Translations under genes and position numbers: made by a program
DNA from: Linnemannia hyalina
Taxonomy: Eukaryota > Mortierellomycota > Mortierellomycetes > Mortierellales > Mortierellaceae
DNA length: 64,000 bases
Assembly: GCA_019671135.1 (NCBI GenBank)
Contig: JAHRHY010000018.1
Location: forward strand, 186,001-250,000
Direction of reading: 5' to 3'
Part shown: positions 46,401 through 61,386 of the stretch, piece by piece
Layout: every line of letters starts with the position of its first letter
Numbering within the stretch: the stretch's first letter is position 1
Notes under the pieces: model-generated
What the model was told of the DNA's origin: nothing
Databases searched by the model: none
What the model saw: the letters and a program-made list of their open reading frames with translations, nothing else

Positions 46401-46904
46401 ACAGGAAACTGCAAGCCAGGAACTGTGGTCGACCAAGGGGTTGTCCACCCCTTCGAGTTTGATTTCTATCTCCAGAGTCATGCCGGTATTTTGGGCACCT
46501 CCCGCCCTGCGCACTACCACGTGCTGTTCGACGAGAACAGGTTCACCTCAGATGCGCTGCAGGACCTGACTTACAAACTGTGCCATCTGTACGCTCGCTG
46601 CACCCGAGTCGTCTCGTACGCGCCGCCGGCCTATTATGCACACATTGTTGCAGCTCGAGCTCGGTTCCATCTTCCTGGTTGGAGCGATGACAATACTTCT
46701 TCCGAGGCTGTCGCTCACACAGTGAGCGCGTACCCTTCTGTCAAGCCCAACCTCGCGAATGGTATGCATTTCTTTTTTTTTCCGAGTTTGAGAAATGCTG
46801 GTGCTCCGCCCTGTCCGGTTCGTTTCATGTGGTGTGGAATCTGGCACTAATATCTGTCTTTTTGTCTCTTATTTCACCTGCCTGTAGTTATGTGGTTTAT
46901 TTGA
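43486..46904 (+). CDS. Argonaute, slicer-competent
   Basis: Seven exons (43486-43794, 43951-44257, 44418-44516, 44663-45793, 45907-46063, 46193-46761, 46888-46904) give 862 residues, a full-length eukaryotic Argonaute. It binds small guide RNAs and cleaves or silences matching transcripts in the cytoplasm or nucleus. The N domain spans about 1-150 and contains VNRKIFHQV; linker 1 has [24 protein letters not shown], and PAZ and MID follow. The PIWI domain carries the full catalytic set: Asp609 (GADVSHP), Glu649 (RTEMIADL), Asp681 (YRDGVSE) and the HYH motif at 775-777. The last exon encodes only a short tail ending VMWFI; missing it would truncate the protein. Every junction is GT-AG and in frame. 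A broken copy of its 5' end lies 8.9 kb upstream. Confidence 0.96.
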
Positions 46905-48889
46905 AAGTCTACATATCTACCTCGGGGTTCCAAACCCCACAAGCACGAACATGGTCTTTACCTAGTCCAAAAAGAACATACGTACAATAGCCCTTTTGAA
47001 CACTTGATTCCCTCTCGCTTCTGAGCATCAGTACCACACACACAGTTGAAATAAAGAAAATCTGTGAAAAACGAGAACATAGATCAAGATAAACCCGATC
47101 GGGATATTGAACACAAAGGCTTTGCATTGGTGGGCAACTGTGGTTGCCTCGATACCTTTTAACGCGTGCTAAGAAAAAGAAAGACAAAGCATGGAAAATA
47201 TGCGAGGGGAAGACAAAAGGGACTCGTTTCTCTTTATCATCCCATGTATTTTTTTGTTCGGTTAAGCGGTTTGTGTTGTGCAGTACAGAAACAATAATCT
47301 GGGCGAGGATAGTCGATCGTCAAGGGGTTGTTGTTTGAGACAAGGACGATAAGTGGTATCAGGCTGTGTATGTCCGACAATTTTTCGTATATATTATTTC
47401 AGACATGACATTGAGAAGAGAGAATACCTAAGGCCTTTCCATGATGTACTTTTTTCCTGTGACCAAACGGTGCAGAGGGATAGTGCCGCCATAGAAGAAA
47501 ACAAACGGAACGAGACGGGGGTGGGAAGAATCCAAGAAAGAAAAAAACGTGAAAGAAATGGCCTCTTGTCCTCCCATGTGTCCGCTTTCCTCCTGTCCCC
47601 CAAAATCGCGCGTCCTGATCTTCACGGGACCATATCCATTGCATCAATCCCATCATCGCCCCATGGCAGGGGGGAAAAAAAGACACCCCACCACAGGCAC
47701 CCACATCCCCATCTCTTGTGCTTTGGAAAAGCGGGTCTTTCCTGGCCATATGGGTGAACCACAAGTGAGATCAAACTGACAGTCCCCACCCTTTCCCTTG
47801 GGCGAAGCAATACCGTTCACAACTTTTTTTTTCCTGGTCACATTTCGTTGCACCTTTCGATCAGCAACCAGGAAGCAGGGGACTGACTGGTTGAAGGGCA
47901 AAGAAAAAAAATATACATCCTATTCGTTGTCATCCCTACATGACAACAAGCGCTCAGGAGCGGACAGAGTGGTTCTCGTATCCAAGTGTGAAAGGAAAGA
48001 TGGTCAAGGGTTGGAACAGGGGCTACTTTTGAATCGAAAAAAAAAAAAAAAAAAATTACATCCACAACTTTATTTTTTGCGTTAGGATCTTGGTCACCCA
48101 GATCAATCTCAGAAATGGGGGATAGATTCGAAGGGGTTCATATTTCCGGAATAAACCCAGTCGCCGTTGTAGGAACGGATATATTCATACAAACCCCCAT
48201 GGTGGAAAAAAGGGGAGGAAGACTTTTGAAAGGGAGAGGTGGAAGCAGTGAGAGGGGAAGAATCATATATTTCCTTTTCGACGACAAGGTGAGAGCGTCC
48301 TTGTGTGAGTAGGCGAGACGAGGGGTCGAGGTGTTTCGTTTTTGCTACTTAGAATCGAGAAGGTTTGCATGTGCGAAGAACGAGAGAGGGAGAGAGATAG
48401 AGACAGAGAGGGAGAGAGGGAGAGAGAGGCAGCATACAAGGAATGCAAAGATGATGGTGCAAGGGAGGGAAGTTGGCAATGGTGAAATCAAAAGGAGAGG
48501 CAGAGAAAATAGGGCAGAATGAGAGTAAGAACCGGGTGCTGTGCTGGGAGGACAGAAGGGACATTGTGTGGAGTCGGGTTCAGTCCTGCGCATGATTAGG
48601 CAACGCGAGATAGAGTTCGGAACACAAGTCGATCGCAGATGCAGTAGCAGTCATGTACACTTTTCATCGTTGGACCGTGTGAATCATTCGATTTGTGTTG
48701 AACAGGAGGGGATGTGGCTTTTTATGTACAAGGCTAGTTGGGCCATTTTTTGGAGAAAGAGAGAAGGGGGGAGGAATGATAAACGAACAACAAGAAAGGT
48801 GGTGTACAAGAGAATGAACAAAAGGTAGCACTCGTAGTGATGAACAAGAAAGAAAAAAGAAAAAGTAAAAAGAAAGAACAAAGATATTT
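46905..48889. other. Gene-free interval
   Basis: About 2 kb between two converging genes without recognisable coding sequence. It contains a poly-A run at 48039-48056 and a GAGA-rich stretch at 48385-48430. Confidence 0.5.
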
Positions 48890-51709
48890 CTAAGCACGGC
48901 AGCGACGGCCACGAGATCCAGAGGCGGTGGTGACATGACTCTCCTTGCCCTTGGCATCAGACAATCCTGTCTTGAGAACGCTCATCGAAAGAGCTGCCGC
49001 AGTCTTCTCGTCCTCAGCTGCCGTCATGGCTGCCATACCAGCCGCCATTGCAGCCATCGCATTGGCAATCGCCGCAGATGCCGCAAGTGCCTCTGGGCTG
49101 GTATCCTCCACGACCTCCTTCTTGACCGCATCCAGATCAATCGACGAGTCCGAGTCCTTGGAGTTCGATTTTGTTGTAAACGCGTCAGGGCAGTAGCTGT
49201 ATCCATATCCGCTGCCCTGTCCAAGTCCTGCTCCAGCTCCTCCAGCTGCAGTGCCCTCGCCATCGACTCCTCCAGCCAACGTCTCACTGTTCTTCAACAG
49301 GTCTTCGCAAATCTCGTCAACACCTTCCATCGCTTCCATGACACCCTTGCCAAAGACGGTGAGACGGTAGACCCACTGGCGGCCTCGCTTGATCCCAAAG
49401 CTCTCAAAACGTGGACGAGGATGACCCTTCTCGTGGGCCAACGCGTCCGAAATCTGAGCGCGCCAGATCTGAAGATTCTTGTGGCCAGTCCTGGGGATCC
49501 GGTTGAGGTATCTGCTAAACAGCTTCTCAACCATGCTGGCAACATCGTTGAGCGTGCCCTGGAGATCTGGCAGTCTGGCCAAGGACAAGAACGCCATCTG
49601 CGAGTAGGTCGGGAGCTTTGACGAAGGGTCGGGTTTAGAGCGGCGAGGTTGAGCGTGCCCGTTGCCCTTGACGAATCCTGGGTCTGTCAACACCTGACGC
49701 CGCGAACGAACAGAGTGGACCGACCGGTCAAGAGTCTCGGCAATATCCTTGATGGGCATCTGGTCGTCAACCATTTTCAGCAACAGCTTTTCCTCCTCTG
49801 TCGTCCAGGGTCGCTTGTTCTTGGCGTTGGCGTTCTTCTTTTTTACAGGGCGACTGCTGGTCGATTCGGTGGCCGAATCCATGATCACATCATCCTCCTC
49901 CTCCTCTGCTGATGATCCAGTTCTGTTCAAAGCGTCCTTGGTGTGGGAGGGGGTGATTGGCGAGACGGGGGATGATGGCTCGACAGTAGCGGCGCCCTTC
50001 ACAGGGATAGACGGAGGAGGCAAGTCGATTTTCTCGAGAGCTGAAGAAATATCCATGACAGAGGGGTGCATAGGCGGCGTTGTCCTAACAGACGCTGGGG
50101 GCGAAGGGAGTGCTGTCAGGATGGGCGAGAGACTAGGGGAGACACTTGTCATTTGTTGTTGTCGGCTCAGTTTGCGCTTTTTGGCACGTCCTGGCTGTGT
50201 TGTTCCTGGCTCGGCGTGCGATTGATTGTTGTTCCTTTTCGCTCCTGTAACCTTGTGTCTCGCATTGTGCTGTTCGATTGCAGACTCCAGCTTGAGTTGG
50301 ATGATGGGTGAGGTGCTGGCAGTTCGACTGGTAGGCTTGGAGGCACCGAAAGCGGGCTTGGACAACTTGGGCACGGTAATCTTGAGAGCTGTTTTGGCGT
50401 GCTCGGGCCTGGGAGATGGAGGGAAAGAGGAAGGGAGCGAACTGATGTTGGTAGGCAGGAGCAAAGGTGACGTCAATTCTGGTGTAACCGAACCCGAGGA
50501 AGACGGCGAAGAAAACGAGTGTCCTGGCGACATAGGGTCGTCTTCTGGGTCAGCTGTTTCCATAAAGACATCCTCCATCGCGCTCGAGTAAGGGGTTGTT
50601 ACCCCGGCCGATAAAAATGATGAAGCGGCAGGCCCCGGATCTGATGTCCCCATCTCTGGCTCGAATTCGGATTTGACCGCCAGCAAGGGTTCAGGCTTTG
50701 TAGAGAATACGCTCGGACTCGCCGCGGTCTCGCCCATCATGGGCATGTTTGGATTTGTTGGGGTCTGCGTCTGGGTCTGTTGTCCATTGTAGAGAAAGGA
50801 CATGGCAACGATGGGCGCTTCCGTGTGGGTTGAAAAGTACTTTTCACGCTGGGTGGTCGACTGCAACTCGTCGAGGAGAAGGCGATAGAGGTCCTGGTTG
50901 GGCAGGGACACGACCTGTGATGACTCATAAATCTCCATGGCGGTGGTGTCCATATAGTTGACGGGTCCAAAGAGAACGTTGCTGCCGATGTCGTTATCGT
51001 TGTCGTCCTTGGCCTTGATACTGCTGGTGTCAAGGGTCGAATCGGAAGTGTCCTTGCTCATGGTGTCCGCGGTGGCATGGTCATATTGCGAGACAGAAGA
51101 GGAGGAAGAGGAGGAGGTGGCGGTGACAGAGTGGGAAGAGGGAGAGACGACAGCGACGGAGGATGCAGTCAAGACGGGAGAGAGGTGGTGGTGGGAAGAG
51201 AGATCTTGAATCGCAGCAGGTGTGGCAGATAATGAACTTGCCGAGACAACGTGATCCTCTGGCTCGTCGTCGTCCTCCTGCTTGGCATAGATGTAGTCAT
51301 AGATGTTTAGTTCATCGTCGGCCTCGGCGGGCAGGACAGAAGAGGGGGCGTGCTGTTGAAGCAGCATTGACTGCGACCCCTGACGGACCCCTGTCGGATC
51401 GCTGGTCATTTCTTGCAACAGGAACGCACGCGTGATATCCTCAACTAGCTGTCTATCATGCGTTGGCTGGTGTTGATTGTGGTGGTGGTGATGGTGTTGG
51501 TGGTGGTGGTGGAAGGTCATTTCCTGGTGCCCTGGCGGTTGTTGCTGAAGAGACTGGTTAGAGTAACCCTGGTGGCTGAAGGTATCGAGGGCACCCGTTG
51601 TGGACTGGAGTTCTTGGACGTGACTCTGTTGATCAGACGCGCGTAGTTGCTGCTGGTGCTGGTGCTCCTGGGAAGGGAGGGTTGGGGTCACTTGTCCTAC
51701 GTCGGTCAT
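48890..51709 (-). CDS. SANT/Myb-like transcriptional regulator
   Basis: A single exon of 939 residues. Residues about 630-680 form a SANT/Myb-like helix-turn-helix beginning RPWTTEEEKLLLKMVDDQ and ending SVHSVRSRRQVL, the spacing expected of a DNA- or histone-tail-binding module. A conserved-looking helical domain follows (about 705-820, with TYSQMAFLSLARLPDLQ and WVYRLTVFGKGVM). The N-terminal 600 residues are low complexity: His/Gln runs near 60-85, then Ser/Thr/Pro-rich, typical of a trans-activating region. The C-terminus is Ala-rich and ends in a basic RGRRCRA. The family target is not recognised. Upstream sequence is full of microsatellites that may affect expression. Confidence 0.75.
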   Translation of the reverse strand: MTDVGQVTPTLPSQEHQHQQQLRASDQQSHVQELQSTTGALDTFSHQGYSNQSLQQQPPGHQEMTFHHHHQHHHHHHNQHQPTHDRQLVEDITRAFLLQEMTSDPTGVRQGSQSMLLQQHAPSSVLPAEADDELNIYDYIYAKQEDDDEPEDHVVSASSLSATPAAIQDLSSHHHLSPVLTASSVAVVSPSSHSVTATSSSSSSSVSQYDHATADTMSKDTSDSTLDTSSIKAKDDNDNDIGSNVLFGPVNYMDTTAMEIYESSQVVSLPNQDLYRLLLDELQSTTQREKYFSTHTEAPIVAMSFLYNGQQTQTQTPTNPNMPMMGETAASPSVFSTKPEPLLAVKSEFEPEMGTSDPGPAASSFLSAGVTTPYSSAMEDVFMETADPEDDPMSPGHSFSSPSSSGSVTPELTSPLLLPTNISSLPSSFPPSPRPEHAKTALKITVPKLSKPAFGASKPTSRTASTSPIIQLKLESAIEQHNARHKVTGAKRNNNQSHAEPGTTQPGRAKKRKLSRQQQMTSVSPSLSPILTALPSPPASVRTTPPMHPSVMDISSALEKIDLPPPSIPVKGAATVEPSSPVSPITPSHTKDALNRTGSSAEEEEDDVIMDSATESTSSRPVKKKNANAKNKRPWTTEEEKLLLKMVDDQMPIKDIAETLDRSVHSVRSRRQVLTDPGFVKGNGHAQPRRSKPDPSSKLPTYSQMAFLSLARLPDLQGTLNDVASMVEKLFSRYLNRIPRTGHKNLQIWRAQISDALAHEKGHPRPRFESFGIKRGRQWVYRLTVFGKGVMEAMEGVDEICEDLLKNSETLAGGVDGEGTAAGGAGAGLGQGSGYGYSYCPDAFTTKSNSKDSDSSIDLDAVKKEVVEDTSPEALAASAAIANAMAAMAAGMAAMTAAEDEKTAAALSMSVLKTGLSDAKGKESHVTTASGSRGRRCRA

Positions 51710-51789
51710 GGTCGCTGCTTTTTGTTACTGGATGTTTTTTGGCTGTTGGCTGTTTGGAGAGAGTGGGGAGGGTGCAATTGATAGAAGCA

Positions 51790-51815
51790 AAGGCAGGCAG
51801 GCAGGCAGGCAAGCA
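51790..51815. repeat. (GGCA)n microsatellite
   Basis: About six GGCA units in the 5' region of the SANT/Myb gene. Confidence 0.85.
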
Positions 51816-52034
51816 GGAGGTGTTGATCGCGGGGGTGTATTAATCGGTTGTACTGTTCGTTCGCTCGTACGTTGTCGTGTTATTGCTTATTGCTTGCTGA
51901 TTTGCTTGTTTCGCTTGGACAATGGTTGTATCGGTATGGGGATGGGTATGGGGTTTATGCACAATTGGAATAGCCTGGTGTGGGTGTGGGACGATAAGGG
52001 AAGATGGAAGAAGGAAGAAGGAAGAAGCCAAAGG

Positions 52035-52062
52035 AAGGAAAGAAAGAAAGAAAGAAAGAAAG
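52035..52062. repeat. (GAAA)n microsatellite
   Basis: About seven GAAA units. Confidence 0.85.
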
Positions 52063-52362
52063 GCTCGATATCAGTTTCGAATCGCTTATGCGCTTTTCAG
52101 GTCGTGTCTCTCTCTCTCTTTCTCTCTCCTTGTGGGTGTCTGTCTCCGTTTGTCGGGGGGTGAAGTGGCCGTCAAGGTCAGTCAGTTCTTCGACCCCTCA
52201 CCACCACCAGCAACCAACCAACGACGAAGAACCACAACTCTTTATCTCGCGATAGCAAAAAAAAAGGTAGGATAGAGAAAGTAATGGAACGGAAACAGCA
52301 TACAGGGGCGTGAAGAAGGAGGTGGTGACATGCAAAACGAGTAGAAAGGTACATGGCTGATC

Positions 52363-52364
<2 letters not shown>

Positions 52365-52409
<45 letters not shown>
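52365..52409. repeat. (GA)n microsatellite, 45 bp
   Basis: Uninterrupted GA dinucleotides. Confidence 0.95.
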
Positions 52410-52413
<4 letters not shown>

Positions 52414-52739
52414 AGGGGGGGTCATGGGTGTTGTTGTTGTCCATGTATGTGTGTATTCGGTTGCATCAATGTGTTTTGTTGTCCTTTGGCGAGTGTGTGT
52501 TCATGGGACCGTTCTTACCACCGAGGTGAAGAGGAAGAACTGATGGTCGCGAAAAAAGAAGAGAGAGTGGGAAAGTGGACTGTACAGAGTAGAAGGAGGG
52601 AGGGGAACACCCGATGGACGCGTGAGAGGATCAGGCGAGAGCGGGATGGGCGGGTGTAAGAGGGGGAGTGTGTTTGTTTGTTGATGAGAGAAGTGAGTAG
52701 GAGTTGAAGTTGAGAATGAATGTAACAAGAAAGGAAAAG

Positions 52740-57766
<5,027 letters not shown>

Positions 57767-57868
57767 TCGCCTGGTTCCTCATTGGTATATATATCCAGAC
57801 ATCCCTTTCTCTATCCATAGAATCTCCATCGCCCATTCTCTTCTCCTGTAGACCAAAGCACCCTTCAT

Positions 57869-57874
57869 AATAAA
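57869..57874 (+). terminator. Polyadenylation signal of ARG8
   Basis: AATAAA about 100 bases after the ARG8 stop codon. Confidence 0.55.
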
Positions 57875-57929
57875 ACATATGTACAAACAATCAAACAACT
57901 TGGTGGGTTGGTGGTCAAGCTTACATGTA

Positions 57930-58065
57930 CGAAAGCTGTGCCCCTGGGTGGACGATTATAAGTCCCCTTAAGAAGTTTAACCGCGTCGGAGGACAGAAGC
58001 TAAACAGCGTATGGACCGTTGGCCATGGGTTGGATGACAACGAAAGATACGCATGGTCTTTTCTA
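57930..58065 (+). ncRNA. Possible 5S rRNA-derived relic
   Basis: The stretch contains AGAAGCTAAACAGCG (about 57990), which matches the box A promoter core of eukaryotic 5S rRNA. It is followed at roughly the right distance by a CATGGGTTGGATGAC block like the box C region. A TACGAAAG start-like segment lies upstream. An extra GAAGTTTAACCGCG stretch and poor stem pairing mean it is not a normal 5S gene. It could be a pseudogene or a 5S-derived short element. Confidence 0.3.
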
Positions 58066-58399
58066 TGCTTTTCTCTAATCAAAAGCATATCCTAGCCTCC
58101 CTCGATCGCACAAGTATCTGTCTTCAAGCTGGTAGACTGAATGGCCGAATTGACCCCACTCTCTCTATTTCTCTCGATCGATGTTGCACTAATAAAAAAT
58201 GCGATCGGTGCGGTTCAGTGGGCGAACACAAATTCATGCAATCCTATCTTAGTGTGGGCTTTGGCCCCTTCGATCCTTTTACTTTCAATGGCCAACTTCT
58301 CCAAGGGTGGCCGTTTGTTACTTTCTTCCCCTTTCTTTCTTTTCTACTCCCATTCCTTTTCTTCATTCACATTCATCCACCATCGACACACCTCTACTC

Positions 58400-60316
58400 A
58401 TGTCGTCCATCTTTGAACTCTCCCCTCGCTGTCAGGACCTGCAAAAGCGCCTCGTAGATTTTGTCGAGGTAACAAGCATAGGGGTAGAAGTATGCGGTCG
58501 ACTGCGTGTGAAAATAAATAAATAAAAGTGCGCTCTTCTAACTCGCGTCCTTCATACTTCTTTTTTTTTTTGTCATAGAACGACTGTCTGCCTGCTGAGG
58601 ACATCTACGAAAGTCAAGTTGGGAAGGGCGACCAGCGCTGGAAGGTACAACATTCACAACCTCACACTTGACAAATGCAATCTCGCTGGCAGCTTTTTTT
58701 GTTTTTGTTCACACGTCATGTCTCTGACCCCTTTCTTGCGCCTCGTTCTTCATGAACATGATGTAGGTGGTACCCCCAATTATCGAGGAGCTGAAGGCAA
58801 AGGCGAGGTCATTAGGGCTCTGGAACTTGTTCTTGCACAAGGGGTATCCTGAGGGTCCTGGACTCACCAATCTCGAGTATGCGACCTTGTGCGAAATCAC
58901 CGGACGATGCCCTCGAGTCGCGCCCGAGGTAAGCAAAAAAAATGTTGTATGCGTTTAAGAGAAGGACGCGGTGCTCAAAAATACTTTTAGTGTTTGTGTC
59001 TCTCCACAAACACACAAATGCGCATCAGGGCTTTGCTAATCATGTCAACAAACAAACATATTATTTTCTCTCCATTTGATGATAGGCGCTGAACTGCTCG
59101 GCACCAGATACAGGAAACATGGAGGTCTTTGCGAAATACGGCACCGCCGCCCAGAAACAAAAATACCTCGTCCCGCTTATGAACGGCGAAATCCGATCCG
59201 CCTTCGCCATGACCGAGATCGCAGTCTCCTCCTCGGACGCAACCAACATCGAGACCAGGATCGATCGTATCGGAGACCACTACATCATCAACGGACACAA
59301 GTGGTGGATCTCAGGGGCGGGTGATCCACGGTGCAAGGTTTTCTTGGTCATGGGAAAATCGGACCCCGGGAATGAGAGTGCGTATAAGCAACAGTCGATT
59401 GTTATTGTGGATGCTAAGACGCCCGGGGTGGAGGTTGTGAGGCCTATGACGGTATTTGGGTATGATGATGCACCGGAGGGGCACTGTGAGGTCAAGTTTG
59501 TGAACGTTAAGGTGCCGGTGTCGAACATTATTGCGGGTGAGGGGCGTGGGTTTGAGGTCATTCAAGGTCGTCTTGGACCCGGACGCATCCATCACTGGTA
59601 ACTATTCTTTATTATCTCGGTGCTTCTTTCTTGCCCTTTGTTCCCAATTTCCACATTCATTCCCTAACGCTATGTTCGTCTTGCCTTCATATAATGGTAG
59701 CATGCGCGCAATTGGAATGGCAGAAAGGACGTTGGACCTGATGATTGCGCGTGTGACAGACCCCTCCCGCCGGACATTTGGACACATCCTAGCCCGTCAT
59801 GGTACCATCGCTGCCGACGTTGCTAAGATCAGGATCGAAATCAACGCCGCCCGTCTGTTGGTCCTTTCGGCCGCTGACAAGATCGACAAGGTCAGTGCCA
59901 AGGGTGCCCTGCGCGACATTGCAATGGCCAAGGTCATGGTCCCAAACATGCTGCAAAAAGCTATTGATTTGGCTATTCAGGCGTTTGGTGCTGCTGGTGT
60001 CAGTCAGGATACTCCCTTGGCGCGGTTCCATGCTGCCGCTAGGTCCCTTCGTATTGCAGATGGTAAGCGTCCTCTTCTTCCTCATATATGGTTTTTTCTA
60101 TGAGGGCTTGGTCGATATGGAATGTTGGTAGTCCACATGCCTTTATTAACGTGACCTTTTCCTTTTTTTTTACATGGTGTACATGTAGGCCCTGACGAGG
60201 TTCATATTCAGCAATTAGCGCGGTTTGAGCTGTTTAGAGGAGACGATATTCGTGAGAAGCAGGAGGCGACTAAAAGACGCCGTGCACAGATCCTTGCCAA
60301 CAATTCTAAACTCTGA
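58400..60316 (+). CDS. Acyl-CoA dehydrogenase, ACAD10/11-like
   Basis: Six exons (58400-58468, 58579-58644, 58767-58928, 59086-59597, 59701-60062, 60189-60316) give 432 residues. The enzyme oxidises the alpha-beta bond of acyl-CoA using FAD, passing electrons to ETF. Visible blocks are [20 protein letters not shown], the flavin/substrate segment [34 protein letters not shown] and [18 protein letters not shown]. The C-terminal helical domain has [32 protein letters not shown]. The exon 4/5 junction splits a codon and restores [15 protein letters not shown]. This set of motifs fits the ACAD10/11 clade more than short- or medium-chain types. No clear mitochondrial presequence; a PTS1 ending is absent (ends NSKL). 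Confidence 0.92.
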
Positions 60317-60430
60317 GATGTCTCGCGGTTCTTTTCTGTCTAGTACACATGCCGTGACAAGTCTCCATGCTCTTCCTTTCTTCTTTATGAGAACGAATGG
60401 ATTATCAAATTTTTTTCTACGACGATTGGC

Positions 60431-60458
60431 AATAAAACATGCTAAGATAGACAATAAA
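60431..60458 (+). terminator. Tandem polyadenylation signals of the acyl-CoA dehydrogenase
   Basis: Two AATAAAACATG(C/T)TAAGATA units (about 22 bases apart) 115 bases after the stop codon, a small tandem duplication that doubles the AATAAA signal. Confidence 0.5.
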
Positions 60459-60687
60459 ACATGTTAAGATACTTCTGGCGATCCTTGGCTTGATTACCCA
60501 CTCTGTAGATGATATCCAGGTGTGGAGAAAATGACATCCGTTCTCTTTTGTTTGAACAACAATTCTCTGTGGCAGATAGAAATGGCGCGCTTAGAACGGC
60601 CGCGCCAATGTGTGGACTTAGCTCTTTTATCCCATTATGAAACCAGGTCGACGGGAGGCGACGTCCTCTTTGCAAGACATGCTCGCC

Positions 60688-61386
60688 TCACGATTTTCCT
60701 TTTGTCTCTTCTGTGTCGTTGATTACGTTTTTGAGATATTGAACATGACGATGAATGGAAACGGTAGTTGAGTTATTTTCCACGTTATGTATATTGGACC
60801 CCTCTTCATCTTTCTGTTCCATGTCGATATCATATGTCTCCTCTTTGTTCATCAAAAAGAGAAATTGCTCTCGCTCCTCGATTGATAGGCGCTCGCATAT
60901 TGATCGAGGGTAGTAGAGTTGGGCGAGTTCTGAGGGTAGCAGGGTTTTGTCGTTCTCTTCATTCTTGTTGAGACATCGATGCTGGAGTGTGGGGTACCAG
61001 AGAAAATCCTGACCGCACAGACTGCAGTTCGGCAGGCTGAAGTGACTCATCTGTGGACCAAAGTCTTGCTTGGCCAGGTTCTTCATCGCAAGACCCAAGT
61101 ATGGCTTCTGTTGTTGAGCGGCCTTTTTCTGAGCGGCTTGAAGGGCTGCTTTTCTTGCAACAGTGCACTTGCCAGCATGAGGAGCGCTGCTCTTTACGGC
61201 CATATGAAGCGGCGCACCCTCTTTCACCTTCAGAAGAAAATCGGTAGACTTGGCGTTCAACAGGTTTGTACTGGGCAAGGAAGAGGGATCGATCGGCTTT
61301 GATGAGAGTGATACCCCTCGAAACTTTGTCCTCGATACGACCTTCAATCTGTGCGACCTGTCGTTGGCCCTAGGTTTTTCAATCAT
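60688..61386 (-). CDS. Unrecognised 232-residue protein with a possible zinc site
   Basis: A single-exon frame convergent with the acyl-CoA dehydrogenase gene. The N-terminus is basic (MIEKPRANDRSHRLKVVSRTKF). The middle is Ala/Gln/Lys-rich (about 80-100). Residues about 120-140 contain CSLCGQDFLWYPTLQHRC, which offers Cys-x2-Cys and His-x2-Cys in the spacing of a small zinc-binding knuckle. The C-terminus is acidic. I do not recognise a family. Its length, normal base composition and organised segments suggest a real gene, but it has no known partner here. Confidence 0.6.
   Translation of the reverse strand: MIEKPRANDRSHRLKVVSRTKFRGVSLSSKPIDPSSLPSTNLLNAKSTDFLLKVKEGAPLHMAVKSSAPHAGKCTVARKAALQAAQKKAAQQQKPYLGLAMKNLAKQDFGPQMSHFSLPNCSLCGQDFLWYPTLQHRCLNKNEENDKTLLPSELAQLYYPRSICERLSIEEREQFLFLMNKEETYDIDMEQKDEEGSNIHNVENNSTTVSIHRHVQYLKNVINDTEETKGKS

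Noticed and set aside
47353..48085. Frames of 76-134 residues downstream of Argonaute
   Set aside because: Overlapping frames on both strands, no domain, no splice structure and no codon preference that I can see.
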